A stretch of DNA of 64,000 nucleotides from Archivesica marissinica (lineage: Eukaryota; Mollusca; Bivalvia; Venerida; Vesicomyidae): NCBI GenBank assembly GCA_014843695.1, contig CM026401.1, forward strand, positions 31,596,067 to 31,660,066, in the 5' to 3' direction. The translations under genes and the position numbers were made by a program. Below are positions 52,501 to 54,288 of the stretch, piece by piece (within the stretch, counting starts at the first letter, position 1; each line of letters starts with the position of its first letter). The notes beneath the pieces were generated by a model. It had not been told where the DNA came from. It ran no database searches and worked only from the letters and a program-made list of their open reading frames with translations.

Positions 52501-52667
52501 AAACCAGCCAGATACCAACCCAGATGTCTGTACACAACAGTGTGCTGAACAGTAGAAAGTCTCTCGGTGCTAGAAATTCTACCATGGGCGGTTCTAGAAA
52601 CTCTCCGACAGGTTCTATAGAGAAATTGTCCACCTACAATAACGTGAGAAGTAGTTCTATTTACTGA
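1426..52667 (+). CDS. SFI1: SFI1-like centrin-binding repeat protein (23 exons, 5' partial)
   Basis: SFI1 proteins are long helical scaffolds whose repeats each bind a centrin; they act at centrosomes, basal bodies and the yeast half-bridge (family knowledge). Seen here: 23 exons join in phase into 1,255 residues plus stop, with about 35 motifs of the form aromatic/aliphatic-x-x-W (YFERW, YFEKW, AFKTW, MFEKW, VFKSW, VFISW) spaced mostly 25-40 residues apart and separated by basic or Gln-rich helix. Repeats fill about residues 1-275 and 415-1150. A Trp-free Ser/Thr-Pro linker lies near 290-414 and a Ser/Pro-rich tail near 1160-1255. The start codon and first exons are upstream of the window, because exon 1 opens mid-codon. 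The length is close to what I recall for vertebrate SFI1 (about 1,240 residues). Another Sfi1-repeat protein is the main alternative. A phase-neutral exon could have been missed in a large intron. Confidence 0.8.
1488..2480. repeat. 54-58-bp minisatellite seeded on the exon 1 donor, about 17 copies
   Basis: Each unit contains a copy of the last 36 bases of exon 1 (GATACAGAACCTGTCAGATA, AATTGACTACACAGAGAG) followed by the donor GTAATG. In most copies CAA has become TAA, so the exon copy carries an in-frame stop. Confidence 0.95.
2707..2950. mobile_element. MITE with 30-bp terminal inverted repeats
   Basis: The left arm at 2707-2736 begins GAGCTTTACCATCAAAGC; the right arm at 2921-2950 is its reverse complement with one mismatch in 30. 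The interior carries GGCTGCTTAAT motifs shared with repeats at 50793-50935 and 51721-51895. It has no coding capacity. Confidence 0.7.
3012..3198 (+). CDS. SFI1: SFI1-like, exon 2
   Basis: The acceptor is TGTATTTCAG; the donor is CA|GTACGT, chosen because it leaves two bases that join exon 3 in frame as Gln. Two clear Sfi1 motifs, YFERWKARFE and YFEKWQTDTE, are about 40 residues apart (residues 34-94). The last 11 exon bases plus the donor recur every 84 bp downstream. Confidence 0.85.
3188..3535. repeat. 84-bp repeat seeded on the exon 2 donor, 4 copies plus a partial
   Basis: Units begin CTACTCGCACAGTACGTACA, which is the last 11 bases of exon 2 plus its donor. They start at 3188, 3272, 3356 and 3440, with a partial unit at 3524. 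Confidence 0.95.
3524..4510. repeat. 36-bp minisatellite, about 27 copies
   Basis: The unit is GCTATAGCTACATCATGTAT plus GTGAGGTGTGTTACAC. It starts where the 84-bp array ends and resembles the 3' part of that unit (CTACATCGTGAGGTGTGCTA), so it is probably derived from it. Confidence 0.95.
4545..5318. repeat. 42-bp minisatellite, about 18 copies
   Basis: The unit is GCCCATAGCTGTATCATATA plus CACATGGCTTGTTACAGTGTAT. The open frames on both strands are repeat artefacts. Confidence 0.95.
5565..5669 (+). CDS. SFI1: SFI1-like, exon 3
   Basis: The acceptor is GTACATTGCAG; the donor is TGGAG|GTAGGT. The exon is open in only one of the three frames, and that frame is the phase required by exon 2. 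It encodes residues 96-129 with motifs CFDGWHCY and KFQAWR, the second ending at the exon edge. Confidence 0.8.
5764..6130. repeat. About 85-bp imperfect tandem repeat, about 4 copies
   Basis: Units start at GTGAACCAATTCTAGA and contain a G-rich block (GGGGGTGGGGGTGACCA). It lies just after the exon 3 donor. Confidence 0.85.
6172..6280 (+). mobile_element. SINE family A, 3' fragment
   Basis: It matches the 3' half of the fuller copy at 8321-8514: TCATGGTGATGGATTCCATC, then GAGAGTGATTAATC and the tail CGCAATCGAGCTAAAATAAA. The tRNA-like head is missing. Confidence 0.65.
6310..6560. repeat. Fold-back repeat cluster (GATCAGG hairpins)
   Basis: It contains hairpin units with arms such as GATCAGGCTCTATACTGTTT and CAAACAACGTAGATCCTGATC, separated by about 20 bp. 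Related copies lie at 10820-11260 and 22315-22490. Confidence 0.75.
6601..6817 (+). CDS. SFI1: SFI1-like, exon 4
   Basis: The acceptor is TTGTCTCGCAG; the donor is ACG|GTAAAT, phase 0. It encodes residues 131-202 with motifs CIQAWRFVVQRK and TFSCWSTLALGQ, joined by a Gln/His/Lys-rich helix (KKLQQRRAHL; HQQHLVKS). This spacing and composition are typical of Sfi1 repeats. Confidence 0.85.
6880..7050 (+). mobile_element. Possible degraded tRNA-derived SINE
   Basis: A weak A-box region (CCTAGTGGTCCACC) is followed by a B-box-like GAAGGTTCGAGCC, and the element ends in an A-rich run (CATAAAAAAAAG). No second copy was found in the window, so support is modest. Confidence 0.4.
7151..8210. mobile_element. 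hAT-like non-autonomous element (relic)
   Basis: The left end GGGATGACAAC with GAATATTCG and the right end CGAACGAATATTTGTTGCCATTCC form imperfect inverted repeats. About 200 bp at its right end reappears inverted at 53088-53290. No transposase frame is visible. An 18-bp array sits inside. Confidence 0.5.
7366..7530. repeat. 18-bp AT-rich repeat, about 9 copies
   Basis: The unit is TTATTATTAAATGTAATG. It lies inside the hAT-like relic. Confidence 0.9.
8321..8514 (+). mobile_element. SINE family A, near full length
   Basis: It has a tRNA-like head with A box TAGCGCAGTGGATGAGC and B box GAGTTCGAGCCC, a pyrimidine-rich stretch (TTCTTTCTCCCTCATGG), and a 3' tail TGATTAATATAAGTTGT, then AATCGAGCTAAAATAAA. 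No real tRNA fold was recognised. Confidence 0.75.
8615..8790 (+). CDS. SFI1: SFI1-like, exon 5
   Basis: The acceptor is CTGCTTGTAG; the donor is GCCAG|GTAAAG. Phase 0 in, two bases left over. It encodes residues 203-260 with motifs YFGYWRERLY and AFYFWRRHFR and an acidic/Gln-rich spacer. Confidence 0.85.
8806..9078 (-). mobile_element. SINE family C, minus strand
   Basis: Read on the minus strand it has an A box CAGTGGTCCAGTGGTTGG, a B box GCAGGTTCGATCCC, a body with AACAGTATTTCAG, and a 3' tail GGGCAACCGGTAGCAGCC. It matches the full copy at 54289-54581. It starts 16 bp into intron 5. Confidence 0.75.
9297..9557. repeat. Polypurine tract (GGGAGAGGAGAAGAGA type)
   Basis: About 260 bp are almost pure A/G on the + strand, in 60-bp imperfect units (GTGGAAGAAAGATGGAGAGG). 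It abuts a SINE family A fragment and corresponds in position to the pyrimidine-rich part of that SINE. Confidence 0.9.
9558..9618 (-). mobile_element. SINE family A fragment, minus strand
   Basis: Contains the reverse complement of the B-box side of family A (CGTAACGGCTCCAGCGGGGC). It continues directly from the polypurine tract. Confidence 0.6.
9619..10225. other. Intron 5 sequence, no feature seen
   Basis: AT-rich sequence without a recognisable repeat, exon or RNA gene. Confidence 0.4.
10226..10545 (-). mobile_element. SINE family A, minus strand, with expanded purine tract
   Basis: It begins with the reverse complement of the family tail (TTTAGCTCGATTGCGAAACA), includes GATGGAATC, is interrupted by about 130 bp of A/G-rich repeat at 10307-10438, and ends with the head (GGCTCCAGCAGGGCTCGAAC, then TCTGTGCCATTC). 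Exon 6 starts 33 bp later. Confidence 0.75.
10578..10756 (+). CDS. SFI1: SFI1-like, exon 6
   Basis: The acceptor is TATAATTTAG; the donor is GAAG|GTAGAT. It encodes residues 262-320. One motif (ALLSWNDYTQ) closes the first repeat block; the rest is a charged, Trp-free helix (LHQDDRDTLLQD, LEEKE) leading into the linker. The exon lies just downstream of a SINE on the opposite strand. Confidence 0.75.
10820..11260. repeat. Tandem array of GATCAGG fold-back hairpins, about 4 units
   Basis: Units of about 110 bp each hold a hairpin with about 28-bp arms (GATCAGGCTCTATGCTGTTT against AAACAACATAGATCCTGATC) and a loop of about 22 bp, separated by AGACGCCGCAGCATAACACC. Confidence 0.85.
11300..11590. 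repeat. Three-copy tandem repeat with variable TA microsatellite
   Basis: Units start GAAATAGCGATGTATCCTAT; spacing is 89 and 111 bp, the difference coming from the internal (TA)n length. Confidence 0.9.
11655..11913 (-). mobile_element. SINE family C, minus strand, with 14-bp target duplication
   Basis: ACTAACCTTAAATT is present on both sides (11641-11654 and 11914-11927). The element is 259 bp. Its tRNA head stops partway (TTACCAGTCC), so it was 5'-truncated on insertion. The 3' tail is complete (TGTTTTACGTTTATTTATCG). Confidence 0.85.
12310..12770. repeat. 25-28-bp minisatellite (TTTATGAGGGTTTTTTAAGG), about 17 copies
   Basis: The unit is GTTTATGAGGGTTTTTTAAG followed by GGTG; the T-run length varies from unit to unit. 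It lies about 150 bp before exon 7. Confidence 0.9.
12927..13074 (+). CDS. SFI1: SFI1-like, exon 7 (Ser/Thr-Pro linker)
   Basis: The acceptor is TTGTGTTAG; the donor AAAAG|GTTAGA is weaker than the others. It encodes residues 322-369 and has no Trp. It is rich in Ser/Thr with minimal proline-directed sites (MTPLTPRSPHTSRH, NGTPQKR), which suggests a flexible, possibly phosphorylated linker (inference). It is supported mainly by phase agreement on both sides. Confidence 0.7.
13105..15150. repeat. 32-bp minisatellite, about 65 copies, with 21-bp short units
   Basis: The unit is ATGCCATGCACTGTGGCCAA plus TATGGCTTCAAT; short units omit the CTTCAAT part. GGCC becomes GACC toward the 3' end and TTTGTGG variants appear. 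All three forward frames are open because the unit has no stop in any frame. Confidence 0.97.
15561..15780 (-). mobile_element. SINE family B, minus strand
   Basis: On the minus strand it has an A box TTAGTGCAGTGGTTAGCCC, a B box GGGTTCGATCC, a central block CGGGTACTCCGGTTTCAT, and a 3' part AGAGTGATTAATATAAGTTG shared with SINE family A. It ends 66 bp before exon 8. Confidence 0.8.
15847..15979 (+). CDS. SFI1: SFI1-like, exon 8 (linker end)
   Basis: The acceptor is ATATATTTGTAG; the donor is AGG|GTATAT, phase 0. It encodes residues 371-414, a Ser/Leu-rich stretch (LYSPSLSHLSLAQSLEF) turning into a charged helix (ARFEMEHAVKIESRR) that leads to the second repeat block. It has no Trp. Confidence 0.7.
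16053..16300. repeat. 38-bp minisatellite, about 6.5 copies
   Basis: The unit is TGTTGACTAGACTCAGTTTT plus CCACTACGACACACATGC. It abuts a SINE-tail fragment (TAGCTTGATAACGAAACAAG) at about 16020-16050. Confidence 0.95.
16366..17551. repeat. 41-47-bp minisatellite copying the exon 9 acceptor, about 28 copies
   Basis: Each unit carries TTTATGTTTACAGGAG, the same sequence as the true acceptor and first exon bases at 17540-17554, followed by TTAGTGGTTGAGATTTCATC. Many units read ACAGGAGTGAGT or ACAGGAGTAAGT, adding a donor-like GTGAGT or GTAAGT two bases after the acceptor. Confidence 0.95.
17552..17758 (+). CDS. SFI1: SFI1-like, exon 9
   Basis: The acceptor TTATGTTTACAG is the last of about 28 near-identical copies in the upstream array; the donor is TAC|GTAAGT, a perfect consensus. 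It encodes residues 415-483 with IFDQWKEYTS and YFTSWIQYYQ, plus a less typical RLRHW. Only this last acceptor gives a frame that matches exons 8 and 10. Confidence 0.85.
17830..18782. repeat. Diverged dispersed repeat with an internal direct duplication
   Basis: Two similar blocks, about 18118-18300 and 18549-18730, share AAAAATGGGCGTG, GCGAATATGG, CATATATCAAAT, GGCGATCGCTCT and AAGATGGC-type motifs. No exon or long frame was found. Confidence 0.6.
18783..19620. repeat. 36-38-bp minisatellite, about 22 copies
   Basis: The unit is TGGATCTCTTGCTAGATTTA plus GCAGATATACTCTCACAA. Units with and without the internal TC appear in alternating pairs at about 18780-19260. Confidence 0.95.
19773..19946 (+). 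CDS. SFI1: SFI1-like, exon 10
   Basis: The acceptor CTTCTCTCTCAG has a good pyrimidine tract. An alternative acceptor at 19801-19802 (ATTATTCTTCAG) would start the exon at 19803 and also keeps frame, so the first 10 residues are uncertain. The donor is CTAAG|GTATGT. It encodes residues 484-541 ending in IFPMWLAK, preceded by a strongly basic helix (YRKSRKDKTHRN). The last 33 exon bases and the donor recur through the next 1.4 kb. Confidence 0.8.
19914..21345. repeat. 49-bp minisatellite seeded on the exon 10 donor, about 29 copies
   Basis: Each unit contains TGTATTCCCTATGTGGCTTG, CTAAG and the donor GTATGTATAG, copied from the last 33 bases of exon 10 and its donor. Some units are shortened (TATTCCTGCTAAGG). 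Confidence 0.96.
21549..21602. repeat. GATT microsatellite at the exon 11 acceptor
   Basis: (GATT)n is interrupted once by GGATGAATT and runs directly into GACAG|GCT. It occupies the place of the branch site and pyrimidine tract. Confidence 0.9.
21606..21808 (+). CDS. SFI1: SFI1-like, exon 11
   Basis: The acceptor is GATTGATTGACAG, where a GATT microsatellite takes the place of a normal pyrimidine tract; the donor is GAAAG|GTAATC. It encodes residues 542-608 with IVHLWTNITD and CFCTWRNKYRK. The final 32 exon bases and the donor are copied about 12 times downstream. Confidence 0.85.
21777..22268. repeat. 39-bp minisatellite seeded on the exon 11 donor, about 12 copies
   Basis: The unit is AATCAAAGAATGTCTATCAC plus AGCATTCTGTATGAAAGGT, which is the last 32 bases of exon 11 followed by the donor GTAATC or GTAACC. 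Confidence 0.96.
22315..22490. repeat. GATCAGG fold-back repeat, single copy
   Basis: It contains CATAGAGCCAGATCAGATGG, its inverse, and one complete hairpin (GATCAGGCTCTATGCTGTTT to AAACAACATAGATCCTGATC). It matches the cluster at 10820-11260. Confidence 0.75.
22711..23128. repeat. 55-bp minisatellite, about 7.5 near-perfect copies
   Basis: The unit begins GGAAATTCAATACCATAACA and ends TGCACCATTTCTA. The copies are almost identical, suggesting recent expansion. Confidence 0.96.
23129..24664. repeat. 43-bp minisatellite, about 36 copies
   Basis: The unit is GTCAATGTACTGCATATACT plus ATAGCAGAGGGTTAATAGCTGAT. From about 23980 to 24480, CATGTAC and CATATAC forms alternate strictly, giving an 86-bp dimer period. 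Confidence 0.96.
24791..24881 (+). CDS. SFI1: SFI1-like, exon 12
   Basis: The acceptor is TTATGTTTGTAG; the donor is CTG|GTAAAA. It is a single-repeat exon, residues 610-639, beginning with the motif (YFVRWCNWALERH) and ending in a basic helix (EQRRKTL). Confidence 0.8.
24896..25286. repeat. 41-42-bp minisatellite running into the first N gap
   Basis: The unit is ACAGGATATAGTCATGTGAT plus AAACACATAAATGTTATATAT. It begins just after the exon 12 donor. The core GATAAACACATCAATGTT is shared with the array on the other side of the gap. Confidence 0.95.
25287..26286. other. Assembly gap, 1000 N
   Basis: Exactly 1000 N, so the size is probably a placeholder. Both flanks are tandem repeat. Confidence 0.99.
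26287..27203. repeat. 35-bp minisatellite after the gap, about 26 copies
   Basis: The unit is GTTGCACATACTGTAAATGA plus GATAAACACATCAAT. It is a diverged relative of the array at 24896-25286. Confidence 0.95.
27315..27432 (+). CDS. SFI1: SFI1-like, exon 13
   Basis: The acceptor is ACATTTGTTGCAG; the donor is AGAG|GTAATG. A nearer donor-like site, TGG|GTGAGA at 27427, is rejected because it would break the phase into exon 14. It encodes residues 640-678 with AFKTWCLHYTQKK and IIVHSWHQW. The reading frame stays open into the adjoining array. Confidence 0.8.
27450..28700. repeat. 9-bp repeat (GATGTTAAT / GATGTATAC), about 139 units
   Basis: Two 9-bp words, AATGATGTT and AATGATGTATAC-type blocks, are mixed irregularly. 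The array begins about 20 bp after the exon 13 donor. The exon 13 frame continues open through it as an MLMMYT-like peptide. Confidence 0.95.
28813..30100. repeat. 23-bp minisatellite with 253-bp higher-order period, about 56 copies
   Basis: The unit is GCAGACTTGAGATATACACA plus GTG. The marker GAGGTGG occurs at 29205, 29458, 29711 and 29964, each 253 bp apart, i.e. 11 units. Confidence 0.96.
30101..30780. other. Intron 13 sequence, no feature seen
   Basis: Unique AT-rich sequence between the 23-bp array and exon 14, with no recognisable exon or repeat. Confidence 0.4.
30781..30925 (+). CDS. SFI1: SFI1-like, exon 14
   Basis: The acceptor is TGATATGTTACAG; the donor is CGCAG|GTAAAC. It encodes residues 680-726: a basic helix (ERKRKVIAAYVKRTRE), then the motif AFTVWKTESEKQ. 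Confidence 0.85.
30951..31048. repeat. Fold-back element with 17-bp perfect inner arms
   Basis: The inner arms GAATTTCATTAGAATTG (30976-30992) and its exact complement (31003-31019) enclose a 10-bp loop. Outer ends ACTGGAAAG and CTTTCCAGT extend the inverted repeat imperfectly. It lies 26 bp after exon 14. Confidence 0.75.
31049..31781. other. Intron 14 sequence with diverged dispersed repeat
   Basis: No exon. Phrases such as AATATGACCGCC, GGCCATCTTGAAATA and TGTAGCCGTTTCATC resemble the repeats at about 18.1-18.7 kb and 47.0-47.1 kb, but the boundaries are unclear. Confidence 0.4.
31782..31920. repeat. 36-bp repeat, about 4 copies
   Basis: The unit is TAATGGCTACTCCAATACAA plus TGTAACAAGGTACTTT. 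Confidence 0.9.
32096..32186 (+). CDS. SFI1: SFI1-like, exon 15
   Basis: The acceptor is CTTGTTTTGCAG; the donor is GTC|GTATGT. It is a single-repeat exon, residues 728-757, opening with VLCAWQSVTSWQKDL. The next intron is 7.5 kb and is almost entirely one minisatellite. Confidence 0.8.
32241..39320. repeat. 30-bp minisatellite, about 7.1 kb, about 235 copies, filling intron 15
   Basis: The unit is TGTTTAATGACAGGTATAAG plus TGTTTACATG. Variants include CATGTATAAG, CAGGTAAAAG, ATCTG for ATGTG, and at 35101-35270 and 38400-39300 a GCTCGGTGTAAG form. From about 34560 to 35100, TATATG and TACATG forms alternate, giving a 60-bp dimer. The length of 30 bp keeps long frames open (ISVYMCLMTG forward, SLNTYKHLYL reverse). 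Confidence 0.98.
39331..39395 (+). repeat. Short dispersed repeat (GAGTTGAACATGCCAGGACC)
   Basis: It matches 44066-44116 plus 44377-44400, where the same sequence is split by a SINE. It shows the uninterrupted form GGACCACTTGGTCCTCTTG. Confidence 0.65.
39396..39643 (+). mobile_element. piggyBac-like MITE, 248 bp
   Basis: The ends are TTAACTCATTCAACACTA and TAGTGTTGAAAGGGTTAA: inverted repeats bounded by TTAA. The interior (TTTACATTTGGACTAGTTCA, GCTCATTCTAGATCTACAC) matches 199-1363 in inverse orientation. It ends 22 bp before exon 16. Confidence 0.75.
39666..39836 (+). CDS. SFI1: SFI1-like, exon 16
   Basis: The acceptor is AAAATTGTAG, with a purine-interrupted tract; it begins 22 bp past the end of a MITE. 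The donor is AAT|GTATGT. It encodes residues 758-814 with AFRQWRTCYQQR and LATRWRRKAQK. Confidence 0.85.
39837..40602. other. Intron 16 sequence, no feature seen
   Basis: AT-rich sequence with no recognisable exon, RNA gene or repeat boundaries. Confidence 0.4.
40603..40735. repeat. 19-bp repeat, about 7 copies
   Basis: The unit is GATGATACTATTTATAGCT. Confidence 0.9.
41234..41447 (+). CDS. SFI1: SFI1-like, exon 17
   Basis: The acceptor is GATATATTCAG; the donor is AAAG|GTACTA. Three repeats in one exon, residues 815-885: MFEKWNAAYRKN, CLDTWRTELM and VAGAWTAAS. The initial ATG of this exon is internal to the protein and not the gene start. Confidence 0.85.
41663..41797. repeat. 43-bp repeat, 3 copies
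   Basis: The unit is AATAATATAGTCCGGCAGTA plus GGGGTCTAAACCCAATATAGATA. Confidence 0.9.
41843..42067 (-). mobile_element. SINE family B, minus strand
   Basis: On the minus strand it has an A box AACGCAGTGGTTAGCGCGC, a B box CCGGGTTCGATCC, a block GTGGGTTTTCTCCGGGTACT, and a 3' part AGTGATTAATATAAGTTG then CTTGTTTCGCAATC shared with family A. Confidence 0.8.
42068..43327. other. Intron 17 sequence, no feature seen
   Basis: More than 1.2 kb of apparently unique AT-rich sequence. No phase-compatible exon or clear repeat was found. Confidence 0.4.
43328..43472 (+). CDS. SFI1: SFI1-like, exon 18
   Basis: The acceptor is GGATATATGCAG; the donor is TTAC|GTAAGT. It encodes residues 887-933: a basic helix (RERREALQRHVTKKEHN), then FFLYWYNIAKARKS. 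Confidence 0.85.
43473..44065. other. Intron 18 sequence with a short duplicated phrase
   Basis: ATCGATTGCTGTCCAAATCC and a second near copy (GTCGATTGCTTTCCAAATCC) lie about 50 bp apart at 43700-43770. Nothing else was recognised. Confidence 0.4.
44117..44376 (+). mobile_element. SINE family D with target site duplication
   Basis: GACCACTTGG flanks the element on both sides (44107-44116, 44377-44386). The head has an A box CCGTGGTTGAGTGGTTACGG and a B box CTGGTTCGAGCCC; the tail ends in AAATAAAAAAAA. The unoccupied form of the target is visible at 39377-39386. Confidence 0.88.
44748..44976 (+). CDS. SFI1: SFI1-like, exon 19
   Basis: The acceptor is CTATAATTTCAG; the donor is TTGCAG|GTAATT. 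Three repeats, residues 935-1010: VFKSWLVYTRKKN, IMQTHWYLVKTR and ALQHWHFRLQ. Confidence 0.85.
45058..45715. repeat. 34-36-bp minisatellite with 104-bp higher-order period
   Basis: The unit is GATATTACAGGCATGTTGTA plus TGTTGATATGCAGT. The CAGGGATG variant recurs at 45347, 45451, 45555 and 45659, exactly 104 bp apart, i.e. a trimer. Confidence 0.95.
45730..46685. repeat. 95-bp tandem repeat, about 10 copies
   Basis: The unit begins CTATGGAAACGCTAATGACA, continues with TGGATAATATACGTGTGGCA, and includes GGTACGTTTCTTCAGTGATA. It lies about 40 bp before exon 20. It can be read as a Trp-containing peptide, but not in the phase the gene needs. Confidence 0.96.
46726..46874 (+). CDS. SFI1: SFI1-like, exon 20
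   Basis: The acceptor is GTTCTGTTTGTAG; the donor is ATATG|GTATTT, with two bases left over. It encodes residues 1011-1059 with TTNRWHQFVLCKRQE and a Gln-rich helix (REQLKQQMQKAVQFY). Confidence 0.8.
46875..47285. other. Intron 20 sequence, diverged repeat
   Basis: The stretch 46995-47110 loosely resembles 31340-31480 (AGCCACATGTTCAG, GATGAAGTATGGTATGGGGC). There is no exon. Confidence 0.35.
47288..47515 (+). mobile_element. SINE family C with an internal deletion
   Basis: The head (TAGTCCAGTGGTTAACATGT) is present, but the B-box region is missing between TGGACTG and ATTAACAGTC. The tail GATAAATAAACGTAAAACAC is intact. Confidence 0.75.
47765..48485. repeat. 49-bp minisatellite, about 14 copies
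   Basis: The unit is TGAACTGATGAGACCATAGA plus TCTCAGAATGATTGCCCTATGCTATATAC. Confidence 0.96.
48486..49269. other. Intron 20 3' part, no feature seen
   Basis: AT-rich sequence up to exon 21. Phrases such as CGTCTTATAAGTGAG and CATACTCGACTATAAGACAA suggest an old inverted repeat but no definable element. Confidence 0.35.
49270..49405 (+). CDS. SFI1: SFI1-like, exon 21
   Basis: The acceptor is CATGTATTTCAG; the donor is CTA|GTATGT. It encodes residues 1061-1105 with VYRGWFNEVQAT and KYGQWWKRKTD. Confidence 0.85.
49757..50035 (+). repeat. Dispersed repeat shared with 56585-56790
   Basis: Shared phrases include TTACATTCATTTGTCTTC, GCAGAATATAGGAAAGGCCT-like and ATAGTGGTAT. Class unknown. Confidence 0.65.
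50094..50204 (+). CDS. SFI1: SFI1-like, exon 22
   Basis: The acceptor is ATACTGATTGCAG; the donor is CCCAG|GTAAAT. It encodes residues 1106-1142 with CVQAWTRWQLQFARRK and a basic helix. Confidence 0.85.
50321..50392 (+). mobile_element. SINE family D fragment
   Basis: GTGATGGTCACTGGTTCGAG then GTGTCTCATTTATATAAAAAAG matches the middle of the copy at 44117-44376. The A-box side is missing. Confidence 0.65.
50793..50935 (-). repeat. Dispersed TTAAGCAGCC repeat, minus copy
   Basis: Contains CTCTATTAAGCAGCCACCTG; it is the inverse of 51721-51895 and related to the interior of the MITE at 2707-2950. Confidence 0.65.
51721..51895 (+). repeat. Dispersed GGCTGCTTAAT repeat, plus copy
   Basis: Contains AGTGGCTGCTTAGCACAGGT and GGAATCTGGAAATTGGCTGC, both shared with 2737-2920. 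It lacks the 30-bp terminal repeats. Confidence 0.7.
52045..52308. repeat. 85-bp tandem repeat, 3 copies, just before the last exon
   Basis: Units begin TTATGAACATTGGTTTGGCT and contain CAAGAGGTGCTTCTATGAGG. The array ends about 17 bp before the exon 23 acceptor. Confidence 0.9.
52326..52667 (+). CDS. SFI1: SFI1-like, last coding exon with stop
   Basis: The acceptor is CTTACTTTTGCAG. It opens with the last Sfi1 motif (VFISWKNLCKKQVRK) and then becomes a disordered-looking Ser/Pro/Asn tail with proline-directed sites (PLPVSPAYN, AVSPVYN, STPTEELVSPGK, RNSPTG), ending SSSIY and TGA at 52665-52667. Residues 1143-1255. The tail resembles a phosphorylatable regulatory region (inference). Confidence 0.85.
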   Translation, partial: VFISWKNLCKKQVRKISMIPLPVSPAYNMPSAVSPVYNLASGGSSGSSTPTEELVSPGKTSQIPTQMSVHNSVLNSRKSLGARNSTMGGSRNSPTGSIEKLSTYNNVRSSSIY

Positions 52668-53085
52668 TGGTGAGCAGTTCATTTGAATGTGCCAAATGTC
52701 AAATACTGCAGAGAAAGATTTGAAGAACTGTTTGAACTAAGCTCAACACCGCTGTGCTCTCTCTGGTAGTGTGGGCAAGACAGATGACTTTATGACTCTA
52801 GATAGCTAGTCTGTTTGATAACGTGCTTGATAGATCAATGCAGCCATATATTTATTTTCTGGTTTTATGTACTTTATAAACTGTTTGAGATTTAAGTAGC
52901 ATTTTATAAAACATTTTATTTATTTGAAAGCAGAAAGGTGGAATATAGGAATGACTGCCATAGAATGTATAGCTTCTCTCACGGGTACTGTGGACTGTGA
53001 TCTAACACCGAATATATTTACATGTTTTATTATGTGTAACACTAGAATTAATATCGCAATAAATGGGAGATAAATTATTGTTTTT
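52668..53085 (+). other. SFI1: 3' untranslated region of the SFI1-like gene
   Basis: AT-rich sequence without coding potential runs from the stop codon to just past the poly(A) signal. A hAT-like relic begins immediately beyond it. The exact cleavage site is not visible. Confidence 0.55.
53058..53063 (+). promoter_or_regulatory. poly(A) signal AATAAA
   Basis: A canonical hexamer lies 391 bp after the stop codon and is followed about 15-30 bp later by a T-rich element (TTGTTTTTTCT). It is the best-placed poly(A) signal for the gene. Confidence 0.6.
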
Positions 53086-53087
53086 TC

Positions 53088-53245
53088 TAGGGAAGGCAAC
53101 GAATATTTGTTAAAAATATTCGAATATTAAAAAATGGATTTTAAATTTTTCAATATTAAACTTTCAATAAATTGCAGTAAATATCATATAGATTTCTAAC
53201 TTCGTTTAATTTCCAATCTAGTAAGAATCAAACATAAAAGAATTG
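53088..53245 (-). mobile_element. hAT-like relic, minus strand
   Basis: It begins GGGAAGGCAACGAATATTTG, then ATATTCGAATATTAAA, and matches the reverse complement of about 8010-8210, including AATTGCAGTAAATATCATAT and CATGCAGACC-type sequence. Confidence 0.55.
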
Positions 53246-53400
53246 CCCCATGCAGACCTTGAGGTGCAGATGATGACAGGTTGCTCATTAGCCTGGCCCC
53301 ATGCAGACCTTGAGGTGCAGATGATGACAGGTTGCTCATTAGCCTGGCCCCATGCAGACCTTGAGGTGCAGATGATGGCAGGTTGCTCATTAGCCTGGGT
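53246..53400. repeat. 51-bp repeat, 3 copies, inside the hAT-like relic
   Basis: The unit is CCCCATGCAGACCTTGAGGT plus GCAGATGATGACAGGTTGCTCATTAGCCTGG. The single-copy form is found inverted at about 8010-8035. Confidence 0.9.
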
Positions 53401-53505
53401 GTCAGTCTGTTGATTTTTCACTTCTGGCAAAATGATATGGGAAGCTCAATTAACGAGGTCGGTGTTAAAAGTATATTTATATGACTGACAAGGCAACATA
53501 TATCA

Positions 53506-53703
53506 AGCTGTAGTCCAGTGGTTAACACGTTGGACTGGTAATTCATGGATCGCAGGTTCGATCCCCCCCCATCTACCATAATAAAATTTAACAGTCTTTC
53601 AGATGGGACTTTAAACCGAGGTCTCGTGTCGGTGCTTTACACTGTGCATGTTAAAGAACCAGAAGAGACTCTGGAATAGGTTTCTCTCTGTATCATTGCA
53701 CTC
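53506..53703 (+). mobile_element. SINE family C, 3'-truncated
   Basis: A box TAGTCCAGTGGTTAACACGT, B box CGCAGGTTCGATCC, body AACAGTCTTTCAGATGGGAC. It stops after TATCATTGCACTCC, without the family tail. Confidence 0.75.
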
Positions 53704-53734
53704 CGGATCAGATGCCATGTGAATGTCTATACAT

Positions 53735-54278
53735 TAGGGATGGCAACAATGTTACAATATTTGTTCGAACTTTCGAATATTAAAATCATATTCGAATATA
53801 AATGTCATTTAAATCAATTTAGTTATGAAAACGAATTGACTTCTAGATATTGTGACATTTTTTCTGGGTAACATTACTTTGGATTTTTTAAAACATACTA
53901 AATAAAATATACGAAAATAGAAAAATTTAACACCTTTATTGGTGTAAACGATGTTTAAGATTGTACCGATTTTTATTCACCCCTACTCAATACAGTACGA
54001 GAGGATTAGGTCGGTCTCCTTCACACACTTTACAATAACTGCATTTCTATTAAAACTGCTACACAAACATTATACAATTGTCTTGCTTTCTTGAGACCCA
54101 TCATGAGAACGGATCCCGAATGAAAACTTAAAGATGGCTGCTGGAATTCCCACCCCTATAATAACGAGTCACTTTGAAAAAGTCCAGATTTTCCTCCCAT
54201 TAAAACGAGGCTGAATTGATATGTGATGCGGTTCAATCCGAATCGGCTATCCCATATAAACGAAGCTATTCCGTTGAT
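53735..54278. other. hAT-like end and unique sequence
   Basis: It opens with TTAGGGATGGCAACAATG and TTCGAACTTTCGAATATTAA, resembling the hAT-like ends at 7151 and 53088. The rest is unassigned AT-rich sequence. No gene seen. Confidence 0.4.
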
Positions 54279-54288
54279 CACGAGTTTA

